A stretch of 64,000 nt of DNA from Billgrantia desiderata. Its GTDB lineage: Bacteria > Pseudomonadota > Gammaproteobacteria > Pseudomonadales > Halomonadaceae. Within the stretch, counting starts at the first letter, position 1; the number at the start of each line of letters is the position of its first letter. The notes beneath the pieces were generated by a model. That model saw only the letters and a list, made by a program, of their open reading frames with translations, had not been told where the DNA came from and did no database searches. The stretch lies in assembly GCA_011742915.1 (NCBI GenBank), contig JAAQTN010000025.1, positions 1 to 64,000 on the forward strand. Reading direction: 5' to 3'. Positions 8,117 through 16,190 of the stretch are shown here, in pieces. The translations under genes were made by a program, and so were the position numbers.

Positions 8117-8950
8117 ATGGAAAGTCAGTTGGCAGGTCAGACGGCAGATCAGATGAAAAGCTACGTACTGACGGAAATGACCTGGCCCGAGGTCGAGGAG
8201 GCGCTCAAGAGCGTCAAGATGGCCATCGTGCCGGTCGGGGCGCACGAGCAGCACGGGCCGCACATGAACGAGAGCTGCGATGCGGTGCTGGCCACCGAGA
8301 TGGCCAAGCGGCTCGCCGCAGTGCTGTATCCGCAGGTTCTCGTCACGCCCACCGTGAACATGGGCGTTTCCCCGCACCACCTGAACTTCCCCGGCACCAT
8401 CAGTCTGCGCCCGGAAACCCTGCTGGCCGTACTGCGCGACATGGTCGTCTCGCTCAAGCGCCACGGCATCGACAAGGTGCTGTTTCTCAACAGCCACGGC
8501 GGCAACCAGGGCACCCTGGGCCTGGCCTGCGCCAGCTTCGCCCAGGAGCTGGAGGTCGACTGCTATTACGCCAAGACCACGGCTTCCGCCAAGCAGGCCA
8601 TGAAGGAGCACATCGGCTCGACGCTGTTCGGCCACAGCTGCGAGCGCGAGGTTTCCGAGGCGTACTACCTCGCCCCGCACCTGGTGCGTCCCGAGCGCCT
8701 GGAGAAGGGCGACATCGTGCATGGTGGGCGCTGGGAGCGGATGCGTCCGGGCAACCCCATCCAGGGTTTCTACCGCTATGAGGAGATGACCCGCAACGGC
8801 TGCATCGGCGATGCCACCCAGGCCAGCCTCGAGATCGGCAAGGCCATCGTCGAGGAGGCCCTGGCCGAGCTGTCGGCGGCGCTGCGCCCGCTACTGGCCG
8901 AGCCTGCCGACGTGCCGCCGGCACGGGCGGAGAGGGAGCTCGCCACCTGA
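8117..8950 (+). CDS. Creatininase-family amidohydrolase
   Basis: A 277-residue member of the creatininase family, binuclear-metal hydrolases that open lactam or amide bonds. Metal-ligand motifs are visible: GAHEQHGPH at 41-49 (E44, H46), D55, and NSHGGN at 125-130 (H127). The region GHSCEREVS supplies the later acidic residue. Family members act on creatinine, inositol-derived lactones, formamides and peptides, so the substrate cannot be named. GGAG precedes the ATG and a GGTATACC operator lies upstream. The small gene at 9042 follows on the same strand and may be co-transcribed. Confidence 0.87.
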   Translation: MESQLAGQTADQMKSYVLTEMTWPEVEEALKSVKMAIVPVGAHEQHGPHMNESCDAVLATEMAKRLAAVLYPQVLVTPTVNMGVSPHHLNFPGTISLRPETLLAVLRDMVVSLKRHGIDKVLFLNSHGGNQGTLGLACASFAQELEVDCYYAKTTASAKQAMKEHIGSTLFGHSCEREVSEAYYLAPHLVRPERLEKGDIVHGGRWERMRPGNPIQGFYRYEEMTRNGCIGDATQASLEIGKAIVEEALAELSAALRPLLAEPADVPPARAERELAT

Positions 8951-9041
8951 AGTCCGCTAGTCGGCAAGGCTGCGGCAGGCGCTGGAGCATGCCGAACGCA
9001 AGACCATGACAAGCACAAGACCACGATAGAGAGGCACCGAC

Positions 9042-9344
9042 ATGTACATCATCCTGACGAGCAAGCTGGGCGAATACGATGCCAGGCCGGGGCAGGGCAT
9101 CTCCCCGGTCGAAGCCTACGAGTACTTCTTCTACGGCAAGAAGAAGGCCGACTTCACCATCGCCGAAGTCGACGGCGATCAGGGTCGTGTCAGCATCGTC
9201 GAAACCGGCGAAGGCGGCACGACCAACAGCGTGCCGCTGAAATTCTTCGAGCGCTTCGATACGGTCGAGGCGGCCCGCGACGAGCTCAAGCAACTGGTGA
9301 CCTTCGGCAATATCGATACGCGGCTGGAAAGGGTGACGCCCTAG
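9042..9344 (+). CDS. Small protein of unknown function
   Basis: A 100-residue soluble protein that I do not recognise. It starts MYIILTSKLGEYD, has a central beta-rich part and a C-terminal helix (AARDELKQLVTFG). There is no signal peptide, membrane segment or cysteine. GAGAGG lies about 8 bp upstream of the ATG. It lies 91 bp after the creatininase gene on the same strand and is followed by a hairpin, so it is probably the last gene of that unit. Its size would fit a small accessory or sensor protein of the pathway, but nothing in the sequence proves it. Confidence 0.65.
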   Translation: MYIILTSKLGEYDARPGQGISPVEAYEYFFYGKKKADFTIAEVDGDQGRVSIVETGEGGTTNSVPLKFFERFDTVEAARDELKQLVTFGNIDTRLERVTP

Positions 9345-9371
9345 CTCGAACGTGACATCAGGCCAGCCATG

Positions 9372-9397
9372 ACGCCCGTACCGTTCGGTGCGGGCGT
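9372..9397 (+). terminator. Hairpin terminator after the creatininase unit
   Basis: A 12-bp stem (9372-9383 with 9386-9397, one G-T wobble, very tight loop), followed by TGATGTTT. It lies 28 bp past the stop of the 100-residue gene. Confidence 0.55.
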
Positions 9398-9509
9398 TGA
9401 TGTTTGCCTCGGCTCCCTGGCCCCTCGTGCACCAGATACCGTTGCATTGTCCAGATATGGTAAAATGCGCCATTCGCCACCCCCGTTCCAAGACAGCCGA
9501 AGGTAGCCA

Positions 9510-10172
9510 ATGATGGCCGAGACCTGGACCCAGGAAGACCTTTCACCGATCCGCGACAAGGTGTACGCCCACCTCAAGGACGCCATTCTGCGCGGTGAGT
9601 ACAAGGCGGGGGATCGGCTGGTCGAAAGGGTGCTGGCGGAAAAGCTCAACATCAGCCGCACTCCCATTCGTGAGGCGCTGTTTCGCCTCGAGACCCAGCG
9701 CTTCGTGCGCACGGTGCCGCGCAAGGGGGTGGTGGTCAACGAGATCACCCAGTCCGAGATCCTCGAAGTCTTCATGATCCTGGCATCGCTGGAGTCGCTG
9801 GCGGCACGCCTGGCTGCCCAGAAGGTCAACGACGAGATCGTGGCCGAGATCGACCAGCTCATGGCCGAGATCGAGGAGGCCTTGAGCAACGGCGGCGGCG
9901 ACGAGGTCGAACTCAACGTCAAGTACAACGAGCTGATCGGGCGTGCCTCCGGCAATCCCAAGCTTCACGAGATGCTGGTCGACCTCAAGGATTACGTGCG
10001 TGCCTTCTCCAATCTGAGCAGCGCCCTGCCGGGGCGTACCAAGGAGGCGCTGCGCGAGCACCAGGACGTGCTGAGCGCGATTCGCAGCGGCGAAGAGGAT
10101 CTGGCCGAGAGCTTCACCCGCATCCACCTCGAGAAGTCGCGCAAGGCCTACATGAGCCACTCCCAGGTCTGA
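9510..10172 (+). CDS. GntR-family transcriptional regulator, FCD type (third, divergent member)
   Basis: A 220-residue regulator. The N-terminal winged helix (about 14-80) includes LKDAILRGEYKAGDRLVE and ISRTPIREALFRLE. The C-terminal FCD domain (about 90-215) has the usual mid-domain N and late H. It differs clearly from the two regulators at 2953 and 7305 and is probably not a recent duplicate. GAAGGT lies upstream of the tandem ATGs (9510 and 9513). It faces the leftward oxidoreductase operon across a shared terminator. Confidence 0.88.
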   Translation: MMAETWTQEDLSPIRDKVYAHLKDAILRGEYKAGDRLVERVLAEKLNISRTPIREALFRLETQRFVRTVPRKGVVVNEITQSEILEVFMILASLESLAARLAAQKVNDEIVAEIDQLMAEIEEALSNGGGDEVELNVKYNELIGRASGNPKLHEMLVDLKDYVRAFSNLSSALPGRTKEALREHQDVLSAIRSGEEDLAESFTRIHLEKSRKAYMSHSQV

Positions 10173-10193
10173 GCGGTTGGGCAACAGTATGAC

Positions 10194-10233
10194 AACGCAA
10201 ACCGGGCGCCCTCGAGCGCCCGGTTTGCGTTTT
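10194..10233. terminator. Bidirectional rho-independent terminator
   Basis: A near-perfect 16-bp stem (10194-10209 with 10216-10231) beginning AACGCAAACCGGGCGC and ending in a T run. It separates the converging GntR gene (stop 10172) and DUF1330 gene (stop 10239) and can serve both strands. Confidence 0.85.
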
Positions 10234-10238
10234 CCTCA

Positions 10239-10529
10239 TCACACGCCTTTGACAAGCCGAATGTCTCTGATGGCGCCATCGCCGAGTGCATCAAGCGCAG
10301 CACCATAAGCTTCGCCATCGTGGGTTGCTCGGGCACTTTCCAAATCGGGAAACTCGATGATGATGGTGCGGTCTTGCTGACCATCCTCATAGGCGAAGGC
10401 TGCCACATCTCTAGCCAGGAAGATGCCGCCGCCCGCGGCGATAGCTGGGACAGCAAGCTTTATGTAGTTGGCGTACTTCGTCGAATCCGTTATCTCACGG
10501 TAGCAGGAGACCCAATATGCTTTGCTCAC
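10239..10529 (-). CDS. DUF1330 family protein (dimeric alpha/beta-barrel)
   Basis: A 96-residue protein of the DUF1330 family, starting with AYWVSCYREITD and with the family stretch IIIEFPDLESARA in the second half. DUF1330 proteins have the ferredoxin-like dimeric alpha/beta-barrel fold and no settled function. It is the last gene of a leftward operon, 31 bp after the aspartate-dehydrogenase-like gene, with a terminator directly after it. In such pathways small dimeric barrel proteins often act on reactive intermediates; this is inference. Confidence 0.8.
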   Translation of the reverse strand: MSKAYWVSCYREITDSTKYANYIKLAVPAIAAGGGIFLARDVAAFAYEDGQQDRTIIIEFPDLESARATHDGEAYGAALDALGDGAIRDIRLVKGV

Positions 10530-10560
10530 CTTTAAACTCCTTGCCCATGCTTCGCAGCCA

Positions 10561-11394
10561 CTAGCCGATAACCAGCGGCGAGGAGAGATTCTTCAGCGCC
10601 CGGGCAACGCTCATGGCGACGATATAGCCGGTCTTGGGGTTGCTGGGGGAAGGGGTGTTGCGCACCTCGATGCGCACTTCGCCAAAAAGTCCCTTGGCCG
10701 ACACCTCGTGCACGTTCTTGTCGATGGTGGGGTCGACCAGCACGCGAACCTGCGTCGCCTCGAAGCCCACCCCCGCCAGGCTCAGCGCCGCCGAGACGTT
10801 GACGCTCTCCGGAAACACTCGGGACGATTCGCGGGCGTTGCCCTCGAAGATCACCGTCGGCTGCGTGATCGCATCGAGACTCACCACTTCCTCGGCGAAG
10901 GTACCGCGCCACGCCTTGACCGGCTTGCGGGTAGTCAGCGTGACACGCTCCAGCGGCCCCTGGGCGGCGGCGGCGATGCGGTCGAGGCCGGCAATGGCCG
11001 CTGAAGGCACCAGCACCCGCTGGCTATTCCGCTCGGCGCTGGACATCACGCGGTCGAACAGCGCCTGGTCGCAGAAGGCACCCACCGAGACCACCATGAA
11101 ATCGCAGCCGTGGGCGAGCGAGGTCTCGGCATAGCGCGCCACAGCCGCGTGGCCCGCCGTTTCCACCACCACATCGGGAGTGCAGGCGAAGAAGGCCTCC
11201 TCGCTGTCGGTGAAGTGACAGCCTTCCGGGGCAACGTCGGCATACTTGGCCATGTCGCGTACCAGCACGGCGACCAAGCGGCTGCTGCCCGCCTGACCGC
11301 CGAGAATGGCCTCGGCGACGTCCCTGCCGGCGGTGCCGTAGCCGATGAGGCCGACCCGTGGCGTATTCTCGCTGCTGGTCATGGCGCCGCTCAT
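10561..11394 (-). CDS. nadX: Aspartate-dehydrogenase-like NAD(P)-dependent enzyme
   Basis: A 277-residue member of the L-aspartate dehydrogenase family. The N-terminal Rossmann fold has GLIGYGTAGRDVAEA (about 15-29). Family motifs follow: VVVETAGHAAV, the central PSAAIAGLDRIAAA and PESVNVSAALSLAG. The family interconverts an amino acid with its imine or 2-oxo acid, with NAD(P). Its ATG overlaps the ferredoxin stop by ATGA, so it belongs to the oxidoreductase operon. There it may handle an amino-acid or imine intermediate rather than NAD synthesis; nadA and nadB are not nearby. Confidence 0.85.
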   Translation of the reverse strand: MSGAMTSSENTPRVGLIGYGTAGRDVAEAILGGQAGSSRLVAVLVRDMAKYADVAPEGCHFTDSEEAFFACTPDVVVETAGHAAVARYAETSLAHGCDFMVVSVGAFCDQALFDRVMSSAERNSQRVLVPSAAIAGLDRIAAAAQGPLERVTLTTRKPVKAWRGTFAEEVVSLDAITQPTVIFEGNARESSRVFPESVNVSAALSLAGVGFEATQVRVLVDPTIDKNVHEVSAKGLFGEVRIEVRNTPSPSNPKTGYIVAMSVARALKNLSSPLVIG

Positions 11395-11729
11395 GCCTCC
11401 GCCTTGGATTGGACCTGCCGTGCGCCGGCGGCGCCGCCCTTGGGTGTTTCCTCCCAGGAGACCTTGACGTCGCCCTTGAGGAAGGTCTGGCAGGCCAGAC
11501 GATAGCCCTGCTCGAGCTCCTCGGCCGAGAGCAGCTTCTCCTCCTTCTTCTTCACCGCGTCGGTGTTCTCGCGGCCCTCCTCGACCAGGCACTTGCAGGT
11601 GCCGCACAGGCCGCCGCCGCACTTGAACGGAATGCCGCCCTTCTCGCGCAGCGAGATGCGCAGCAGGTTGGAGTCCTCGGGAGCGCTGACGACCTTGCCG
11701 TCGTTGGTGATGAAAGTGATATCCGGCAT
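11391..11729 (-). CDS. [2Fe-2S] ferredoxin
   Basis: A 112-residue plant-type ferredoxin with ligands C37-x4-C42-x2-C45 and C80. Compared with chloroplast-type proteins it has an extended charged insert (residues 51-70). It sits between the ferredoxin reductase gene (30 bp upstream) and the aspartate-dehydrogenase-like gene (ATGA overlap). With the reductase it would make an NAD(P)H-to-oxidase electron chain, plausibly for the diiron protein at 14999. Confidence 0.9.
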   Translation of the reverse strand: MPDITFITNDGKVVSAPEDSNLLRISLREKGGIPFKCGGGLCGTCKCLVEEGRENTDAVKKKEEKLLSAEELEQGYRLACQTFLKGDVKVSWEETPKGGAAGARQVQSKAEA

Positions 11730-11759
11730 GTCGATTACCTCGCTAGATCCGGTGATGCG

Positions 11760-12776
11760 TCAGGCGACGCTGCCTTCGAGCTCATGGGTGAAGTTGAAGC
11801 TGTCGGCGTAGATGCGCTCGACGTCGAGACCGCGCTGGGCAAAGCTCGTCTTGGCGGCGGCGATCATCGGCGGCGGGCCGCACAGGTAGGCATCGAAGGG
11901 GCTCAGGTCGTCGAAGTCCTGGCACACGGCCTCGTGCACGAAACCGCGGCGGCCGCCCCACTCGGGATCGGGCTCCGAGAGCACCGGCACGTAGCGGAAG
12001 TCGGGCAGCGTTCTGGCCCAGTGGTTGAGCTGCTCGTCGAGATAGAGATCCTCGGCGCGACGCACGCCCCAGTAGAGCGTGATGCCCGGCCGGCCCGGTT
12101 CATCCAGCAGCGACTCGATGATGCTCTTGAGTGGCGCCAGGCCGGTGCCGCCGCCCACCATCAGCAGGTCGCGGGGGCTCTCGGCGTCATGGCGTAAGTT
12201 GCCCAGCGGCAGCTCCACGTCGAGGGTGTCGCCGGCCTGGTAGTGCGTTTCCAGGCGGCCGGTGAAGTGACCGCCGGGCACGCGACGGATGTGAAAGTCG
12301 AACAGTTCGCCGCGGTGGGGCGAGGCCATCGAGAAGCTGCGCGGGCTGCCGTCGTCCAGCATCACGTTGAGGTACTGGCCGGGATGGAAGACCACCTCGC
12401 TGGCGCTGGGAATGCGCAGCACCAGGTGCGTCACGTCATGGCTCAACTTCTCCAGCCGCTCGATGGTGGCGACGTGGAAATCGGCCGGGATGTGGCCCGC
12501 CGGCAGCAGCTTGGCGCTGATGGTCAGGTCGCTCTGGGCGCATGCCTGGCAGGCCAGGGCGTAGCCCGCCTCGGCCTCCTCTTCGGTCAGGCCGAAGGGG
12601 AACTCGTCATACTCGACGCTGCCCTCCATCAGCTTGACGCGGCAGGCGCCGCAGCCGCCGAAGCGGCAGTCATGAGCCAGCGGGAAACCGGCTCGCTCGG
12701 CGGCCTCGAGCAGGGGCTCACCCGGCTGGGCCTCGAAGCTTTCTGCAGTGTCGGAGAGGGTAATACGGTAGCTCAT
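11760..12776 (-). CDS. Ferredoxin-fused NAD(P)H:flavin oxidoreductase (class IB-type reductase)
   Basis: A 338-residue protein with three parts: an N-terminal [2Fe-2S] ferredoxin domain (C37-x4-C42-x2-C45, C76), an FAD-binding barrel with RSFSMAS near 150, and an NAD-binding domain with GGGTGLAP and CGPPPM. This is the order found in reductases of multicomponent oxygenases such as benzoate 1,2-dioxygenase reductase and toluene-type systems. The ATG at 12776 has GAGGAGG upstream. No Rieske or soluble methane-monooxygenase-type hydroxylase is encoded in the operon, so the likeliest acceptor is the heme-oxygenase-like diiron protein at 14999. Confidence 0.9.
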   Translation of the reverse strand: MSYRITLSDTAESFEAQPGEPLLEAAERAGFPLAHDCRFGGCGACRVKLMEGSVEYDEFPFGLTEEEAEAGYALACQACAQSDLTISAKLLPAGHIPADFHVATIERLEKLSHDVTHLVLRIPSASEVVFHPGQYLNVMLDDGSPRSFSMASPHRGELFDFHIRRVPGGHFTGRLETHYQAGDTLDVELPLGNLRHDAESPRDLLMVGGGTGLAPLKSIIESLLDEPGRPGITLYWGVRRAEDLYLDEQLNHWARTLPDFRYVPVLSEPDPEWGGRRGFVHEAVCQDFDDLSPFDAYLCGPPPMIAAAKTSFAQRGLDVERIYADSFNFTHELEGSVA

Positions 12777-12904
12777 GGCAACCTCCTCGAGCGCACCCGT
12801 CTGGTCAGGGCCTGGTTGTCGTCGCCGCTGGCGGCGCTTGCGATTCGTCGGGACCGTCGGCAAGGGCAGTCGCCGCTTGCCGACGCAACCTTATTGGGCC
12901 GGGC

Positions 12905-13384
12905 TCATTTCTTGATGTCGGCCTCGACCACGACCTCATGGCCGGATTCGCGCAGATGGTCCTGCAGGGCCTGCAGCGCGGCCAGGCCGGCCTGGGTGTC
13001 CTGCTCGCCGTTGCCGCCGCTCAGACCGACCCCGCCGATCACCTCGCTGTCGACCACGATGGGAAAGCCGCCGACGAACACGGCAAACTTGCCCTCGAAG
13101 CTCCACTGGATGCCGAAGGCCTCGTTGCCGGGCAGGGCGGGGCCGTTGGGGGCGGTATTGAAAAGGTGGGTGGAACGCTTGTGGCCGGCGGCGGTGAAGG
13201 CCTTGTTCCAGGCGATCTGCGGGCCGGTGACGCGGGCGCCGTTCATGCGCTCCAGGGCTAGCGGATAGCCGCCGTCATCCACCACGCAGATGGTTTCCAG
13301 CACGCCGATCTCCTCGGAGCGCTTCTTGGCGGCTTCCACCATCAGCTTGGCTTCTTCCAGTTCCAGTCGGAATACCTGTTTCAT
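12905..13384 (-). CDS. HbpS/GlcG family protein
   Basis: A 159-residue protein of the HbpS/GlcG (DUF336) family, with the typical VVDDGGYPLALERM and the glycine-rich FVGGFPIVVDSEVIGGVGLSGG near the C-terminus. Family members bind heme or cobalamin-type ligands, or occur beside small-molecule catabolic enzymes without a settled reaction. No signal peptide is present, so it is cytoplasmic. It lies in the oxidoreductase operon between the aldehyde dehydrogenase and the reductase. Confidence 0.85.
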   Translation of the reverse strand: MKQVFRLELEEAKLMVEAAKKRSEEIGVLETICVVDDGGYPLALERMNGARVTGPQIAWNKAFTAAGHKRSTHLFNTAPNGPALPGNEAFGIQWSFEGKFAVFVGGFPIVVDSEVIGGVGLSGGNGEQDTQAGLAALQALQDHLRESGHEVVVEADIKK

Positions 13385-13425
13385 GAGTCACCTATATCGT
13401 CAGGTTGTCGTTGTGTGTGGCGCGC

Positions 13426-14880
13426 TCAGCGGCCGAGATAGACGGTCTTGGTCTGAGTGAAGAAATCCAGCCCGGCGCGTCCCGACTCGCGGAAAGTCGA
13501 GGTGCTCGACTGCTTCAGCCCGCCGAAGGGGGCGTTGACCAGGTTGCCGGTGGTGGTGCGGTTGATCTTCACCGTGCCGGCCTGGATATCGAGCGGGAAG
13601 CGCTGGATGTACTCGAAGTTCTTCGTCACCAGGGCGGCGGCGAGGCCGTAGGGCGTGTCGTTGGACTTGGTGATGGCATCCTCGTAGCCGTCGATCTCGA
13701 TCACCGCGACCACCGGGCCGAAGATCTCCTCACGGGCGATGCGCATCTCCTGGGTCACGTCGCTGAAGATCGCCGGCGCCACGTAGAAGCCCTTGGCGTA
13801 GTCACCCTCGGTGAGGTGCTCGCCACCATGCACGTGAGTGGCTTCCTTCTTGCCCGCCTCGACATAGCCGAGCACGGTGTCGAGCTGCTGGCGGGTTGCC
13901 AGCGGGCCGATCTGGGTGCCCTCGGTCATGCCGTTGCCGATCTTCAGCGTCTTGACCTTCTCCACCAGTTGCGTCAGGTACTCCTGCTTGCGGCTGCGAG
14001 CGATCAGCACGCGGCTGGTGCCGGTGCAGGCCTGGCCGGTGAGCGAGAAGCCGCCCTTAACAGTCAGGTCCACGGCGGTGTCGATGTCGGCGTCTTCCAG
14101 CACGATCAGCGGGTTCTTGCCGCCGAGTTCCATCTGGGTGCGGGTAGCCATGGCCGCGGCGCGGTGAATGCGCTCGCCGGCGGCGGTGGAGCCGGTGAAG
14201 GAGATTGCCTTGACGATGGGGTTGGCGGTGATCTCCTCGCCGATGGCCGAAGCGGCGCCGGTGATGAAATTGAACACGCCTGCCGGCACGCCGGCGTGAT
14301 GCAGCGCTTCGGCCAGTCGATAGCCGATCAGCGGAGCATCGGAAGAGGGCTTGAACACCACGGTGTTGCCGGTGATCAGGGCCGGGGCGATCTTGCGCGC
14401 CGGAATCGAGATCGGGAAGTTCCACGGTGTGATAATGGTGGCCACTCCGAGCGGCTCGCGCTGGGTGTAGACCGTCATCTTGGCGTCGTCCTGGGGGAAG
14501 GTCTCGCCGGTGATGGTCTGACCTTCCACGGCGTAGAAGCGCAGGGTTTGGGCCGAGCGAGTCACCTCGTCGCGGCTGTTGGCCAGCAGCTTGCCCTCTT
14601 CGCGGGTCAGCTCCTCGGCGAACTGCTCGACGTTCTCCATCAGGTAGTCGGCGGCGCGGTTGAGAATCTTGGCGCGCTGCGAGATGGGCGTCTCACGCCA
14701 GGCGGCGAATGCACGGTCGGCGGCATCGATGGCGCGGCGCGCATCGTCGACGCTGGAAGCCTGGAACTGCCCTAGCAGGTCGTCCTGGTCGGCAGGATTG
14801 CGGTTCTCGAAGGTCTCCCCCGAGGCGCTGGCGACCCACTGGCCGTCGATATAGTTGAGAAACTGGGTTGCGTTATCCAA
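13426..14880 (-). CDS. NAD(P)-dependent aldehyde dehydrogenase
   Basis: A 484-residue aldehyde dehydrogenase of standard length. The catalytic residues are E251 (ELGGKNP) and C285 (GQACTGTSR), and the cofactor-binding stretch ITPWNFP lies near 150. Overall it resembles the 2-oxoglutarate-semialdehyde and succinate-semialdehyde dehydrogenase group. Placed directly after the diiron-oxidase gene in transcription order, it would oxidise an aldehyde released by that enzyme. The real substrate is unknown. Confidence 0.92.
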   Translation of the reverse strand: MDNATQFLNYIDGQWVASASGETFENRNPADQDDLLGQFQASSVDDARRAIDAADRAFAAWRETPISQRAKILNRAADYLMENVEQFAEELTREEGKLLANSRDEVTRSAQTLRFYAVEGQTITGETFPQDDAKMTVYTQREPLGVATIITPWNFPISIPARKIAPALITGNTVVFKPSSDAPLIGYRLAEALHHAGVPAGVFNFITGAASAIGEEITANPIVKAISFTGSTAAGERIHRAAAMATRTQMELGGKNPLIVLEDADIDTAVDLTVKGGFSLTGQACTGTSRVLIARSRKQEYLTQLVEKVKTLKIGNGMTEGTQIGPLATRQQLDTVLGYVEAGKKEATHVHGGEHLTEGDYAKGFYVAPAIFSDVTQEMRIAREEIFGPVVAVIEIDGYEDAITKSNDTPYGLAAALVTKNFEYIQRFPLDIQAGTVKINRTTTGNLVNAPFGGLKQSSTSTFRESGRAGLDFFTQTKTVYLGR

Positions 14881-14998
14881 GACGCTTACCTCTTGTCGTC
14901 ACTGGCTGTCGTCGCTGTCATCTTCGCGATTGGCGGCCATCTGCCGGTCCGATGCCGACAGATGGCTTTGGCTGCATCCCCTGGCGGGGCCGAGGCTG

Positions 14999-15730
14999 TC
15001 AGGCCGCCATGTCGAGCTCGGAGAGGGGCAGCTCGTCGGCGACGTAGTCGTAGTACAGCGCGGTGGTATAAAGCAGACGCATCTGGGCGCCGATCTCGCA
15101 GATCTTCAGGCAGCGCTGCTGCAGCTCGACGGTATCGGCGTGCTCCAGCACGATCTGGTAGCCGCGCTCGCCGTGGATCTCGTCGGAGACGATATGCAGA
15201 TCGAAGAACTCGACCTCTTCGTCGGTGAAGCCGTACTTATCGCGCAGGGTCGGCGTTTGGCGGCGGTAGATCGAGGGCACCTGGGATTCCAGGCCGACCA
15301 CCAGTGCTGCCACGGCGACCACCGGGTGCTCGCGCATGGCCACGGCATAGCACCAGCTCTGCAGGCCGCGGGTGGTGGGCGACATGTTGTCGGGGTTCTC
15401 GACGCGCTCGCGGGTGGTGCCGCAGGCCTCGGCGAAGCGAATCAGCAGGTCGGTATGACGATCGCCGCCGAGCTCTTCCTCATACATGTTCTGCAGCAGG
15501 AAGTCCTTGGCCTCGGTGTAGGTTTCCGGGGTGTTGGCATAGATGTAGGCCAGGTAATCAGCGAACGGACCCACGTAGTGGTAGTGGTTCTCGGCCCAGC
15601 GGGCGAGGTGATCGCGGGACAGCTTGCCGCTGGCCCAGGCCACGCTGAACGGTGCCTTGTTGGCGCTCTTGCCCTTGATGGCTTCTTCCAGAGCGGTGCG
15701 GAATTCGTCGCGATTCATCAACTGTGCCAT
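14999..15730 (-). CDS. Heme-oxygenase-like diiron oxidase/oxygenase (HDO; TenA/PqqC-like fold)
   Basis: A 243-residue helical protein, first gene of the leftward operon. It carries the complete six-ligand set of heme-oxygenase-like diiron enzymes: E85-x6-H92, E148, then H179-x3-D183-x2-H186. From memory this matches the spacing in the chlamydial enzyme CADD, with CADD-to-HDO relatives such as UndA and BesC sharing the pattern. Such enzymes use O2 and two electrons to cleave C-C or C-N bonds or to oxygenate. The operon supplies ferredoxin, ferredoxin reductase and an aldehyde dehydrogenase, which suits this chemistry. Annotation pipelines would probably call it an iron-containing redox enzyme or TenA-like. 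The substrate is unknown. Confidence 0.8.
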   Translation of the reverse strand: MAQLMNRDEFRTALEEAIKGKSANKAPFSVAWASGKLSRDHLARWAENHYHYVGPFADYLAYIYANTPETYTEAKDFLLQNMYEEELGGDRHTDLLIRFAEACGTTRERVENPDNMSPTTRGLQSWCYAVAMREHPVVAVAALVVGLESQVPSIYRRQTPTLRDKYGFTDEEVEFFDLHIVSDEIHGERGYQIVLEHADTVELQQRCLKICEIGAQMRLLYTTALYYDYVADELPLSELDMAA

Positions 15731-15835
15731 GGGGAGGACTCCTGGTGGTTACCCGTGCGCCGCCTGTTGCGGCAGGCCGCGCTCTTGTTGTTTGGCGTCA
15801 TGGTTCCGGCAGTGACCGGTTCTCTTGGATGGCTC

Positions 15836-15847
15836 TTGGTATACCAA
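15836..15847. promoter_or_regulatory. GntR/FadR-type operator TTGGTATACCAA
   Basis: A perfect 12-bp palindrome. The wider flanks GGCT and AGCC extend the symmetry. It lies about 105 bp upstream of the first gene of the leftward oxidoreductase operon (start 15730). Confidence 0.7.
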
Positions 15848-16047
15848 AAGCCATGAATGCAGCCTAGATTGCCGCCGATATCTCTGTCAAGGCTTTTTCT
15901 GACCTGGATCAATTTTTCTCTTTCAGCCAGGTTTTACGCTGTGACAAGAGCAATGAGGTTCACGTATCTTACTGAAAATAAAAAGATCGCGTGGGGGTGT
16001 GGAGCGGCTGGTTCGATCTGGCAAGGCAGGCAGGTCTCGATTTGCTT

Positions 16048-16076
16048 ACGGTATACCATGAGGGTTGGTATACCAA
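16048..16076. promoter_or_regulatory. Double GntR/FadR-type operator
   Basis: Two GGTATACC cores lie at 16050-16057 and 16067-16074, with centres 17 bp apart. The second is the full TTGGTATACCAA. The whole 15731-16190 interval has no gene that I can support; it holds this double site, the single site at 15836 and presumably the promoter of the leftward operon. Confidence 0.65.
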
Positions 16077-16190
16077 GGTCGCAAGGGGATAGTCGTCGCT
16101 GGACCGACCTCGCCCGGCTTCAGCCAGGGGGGATCAGGCCGGCAGGGCAGTCGGGTTGGCAGAGATAAGAAGAACAGCAGCTGGCAGGAG

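Noticed and set aside
9442..9466. Promoter TTGCAT...TAAAAT in front of the third GntR gene
   Set aside because: The spacer is only 13 bp, too short for a normal sigma70 promoter.
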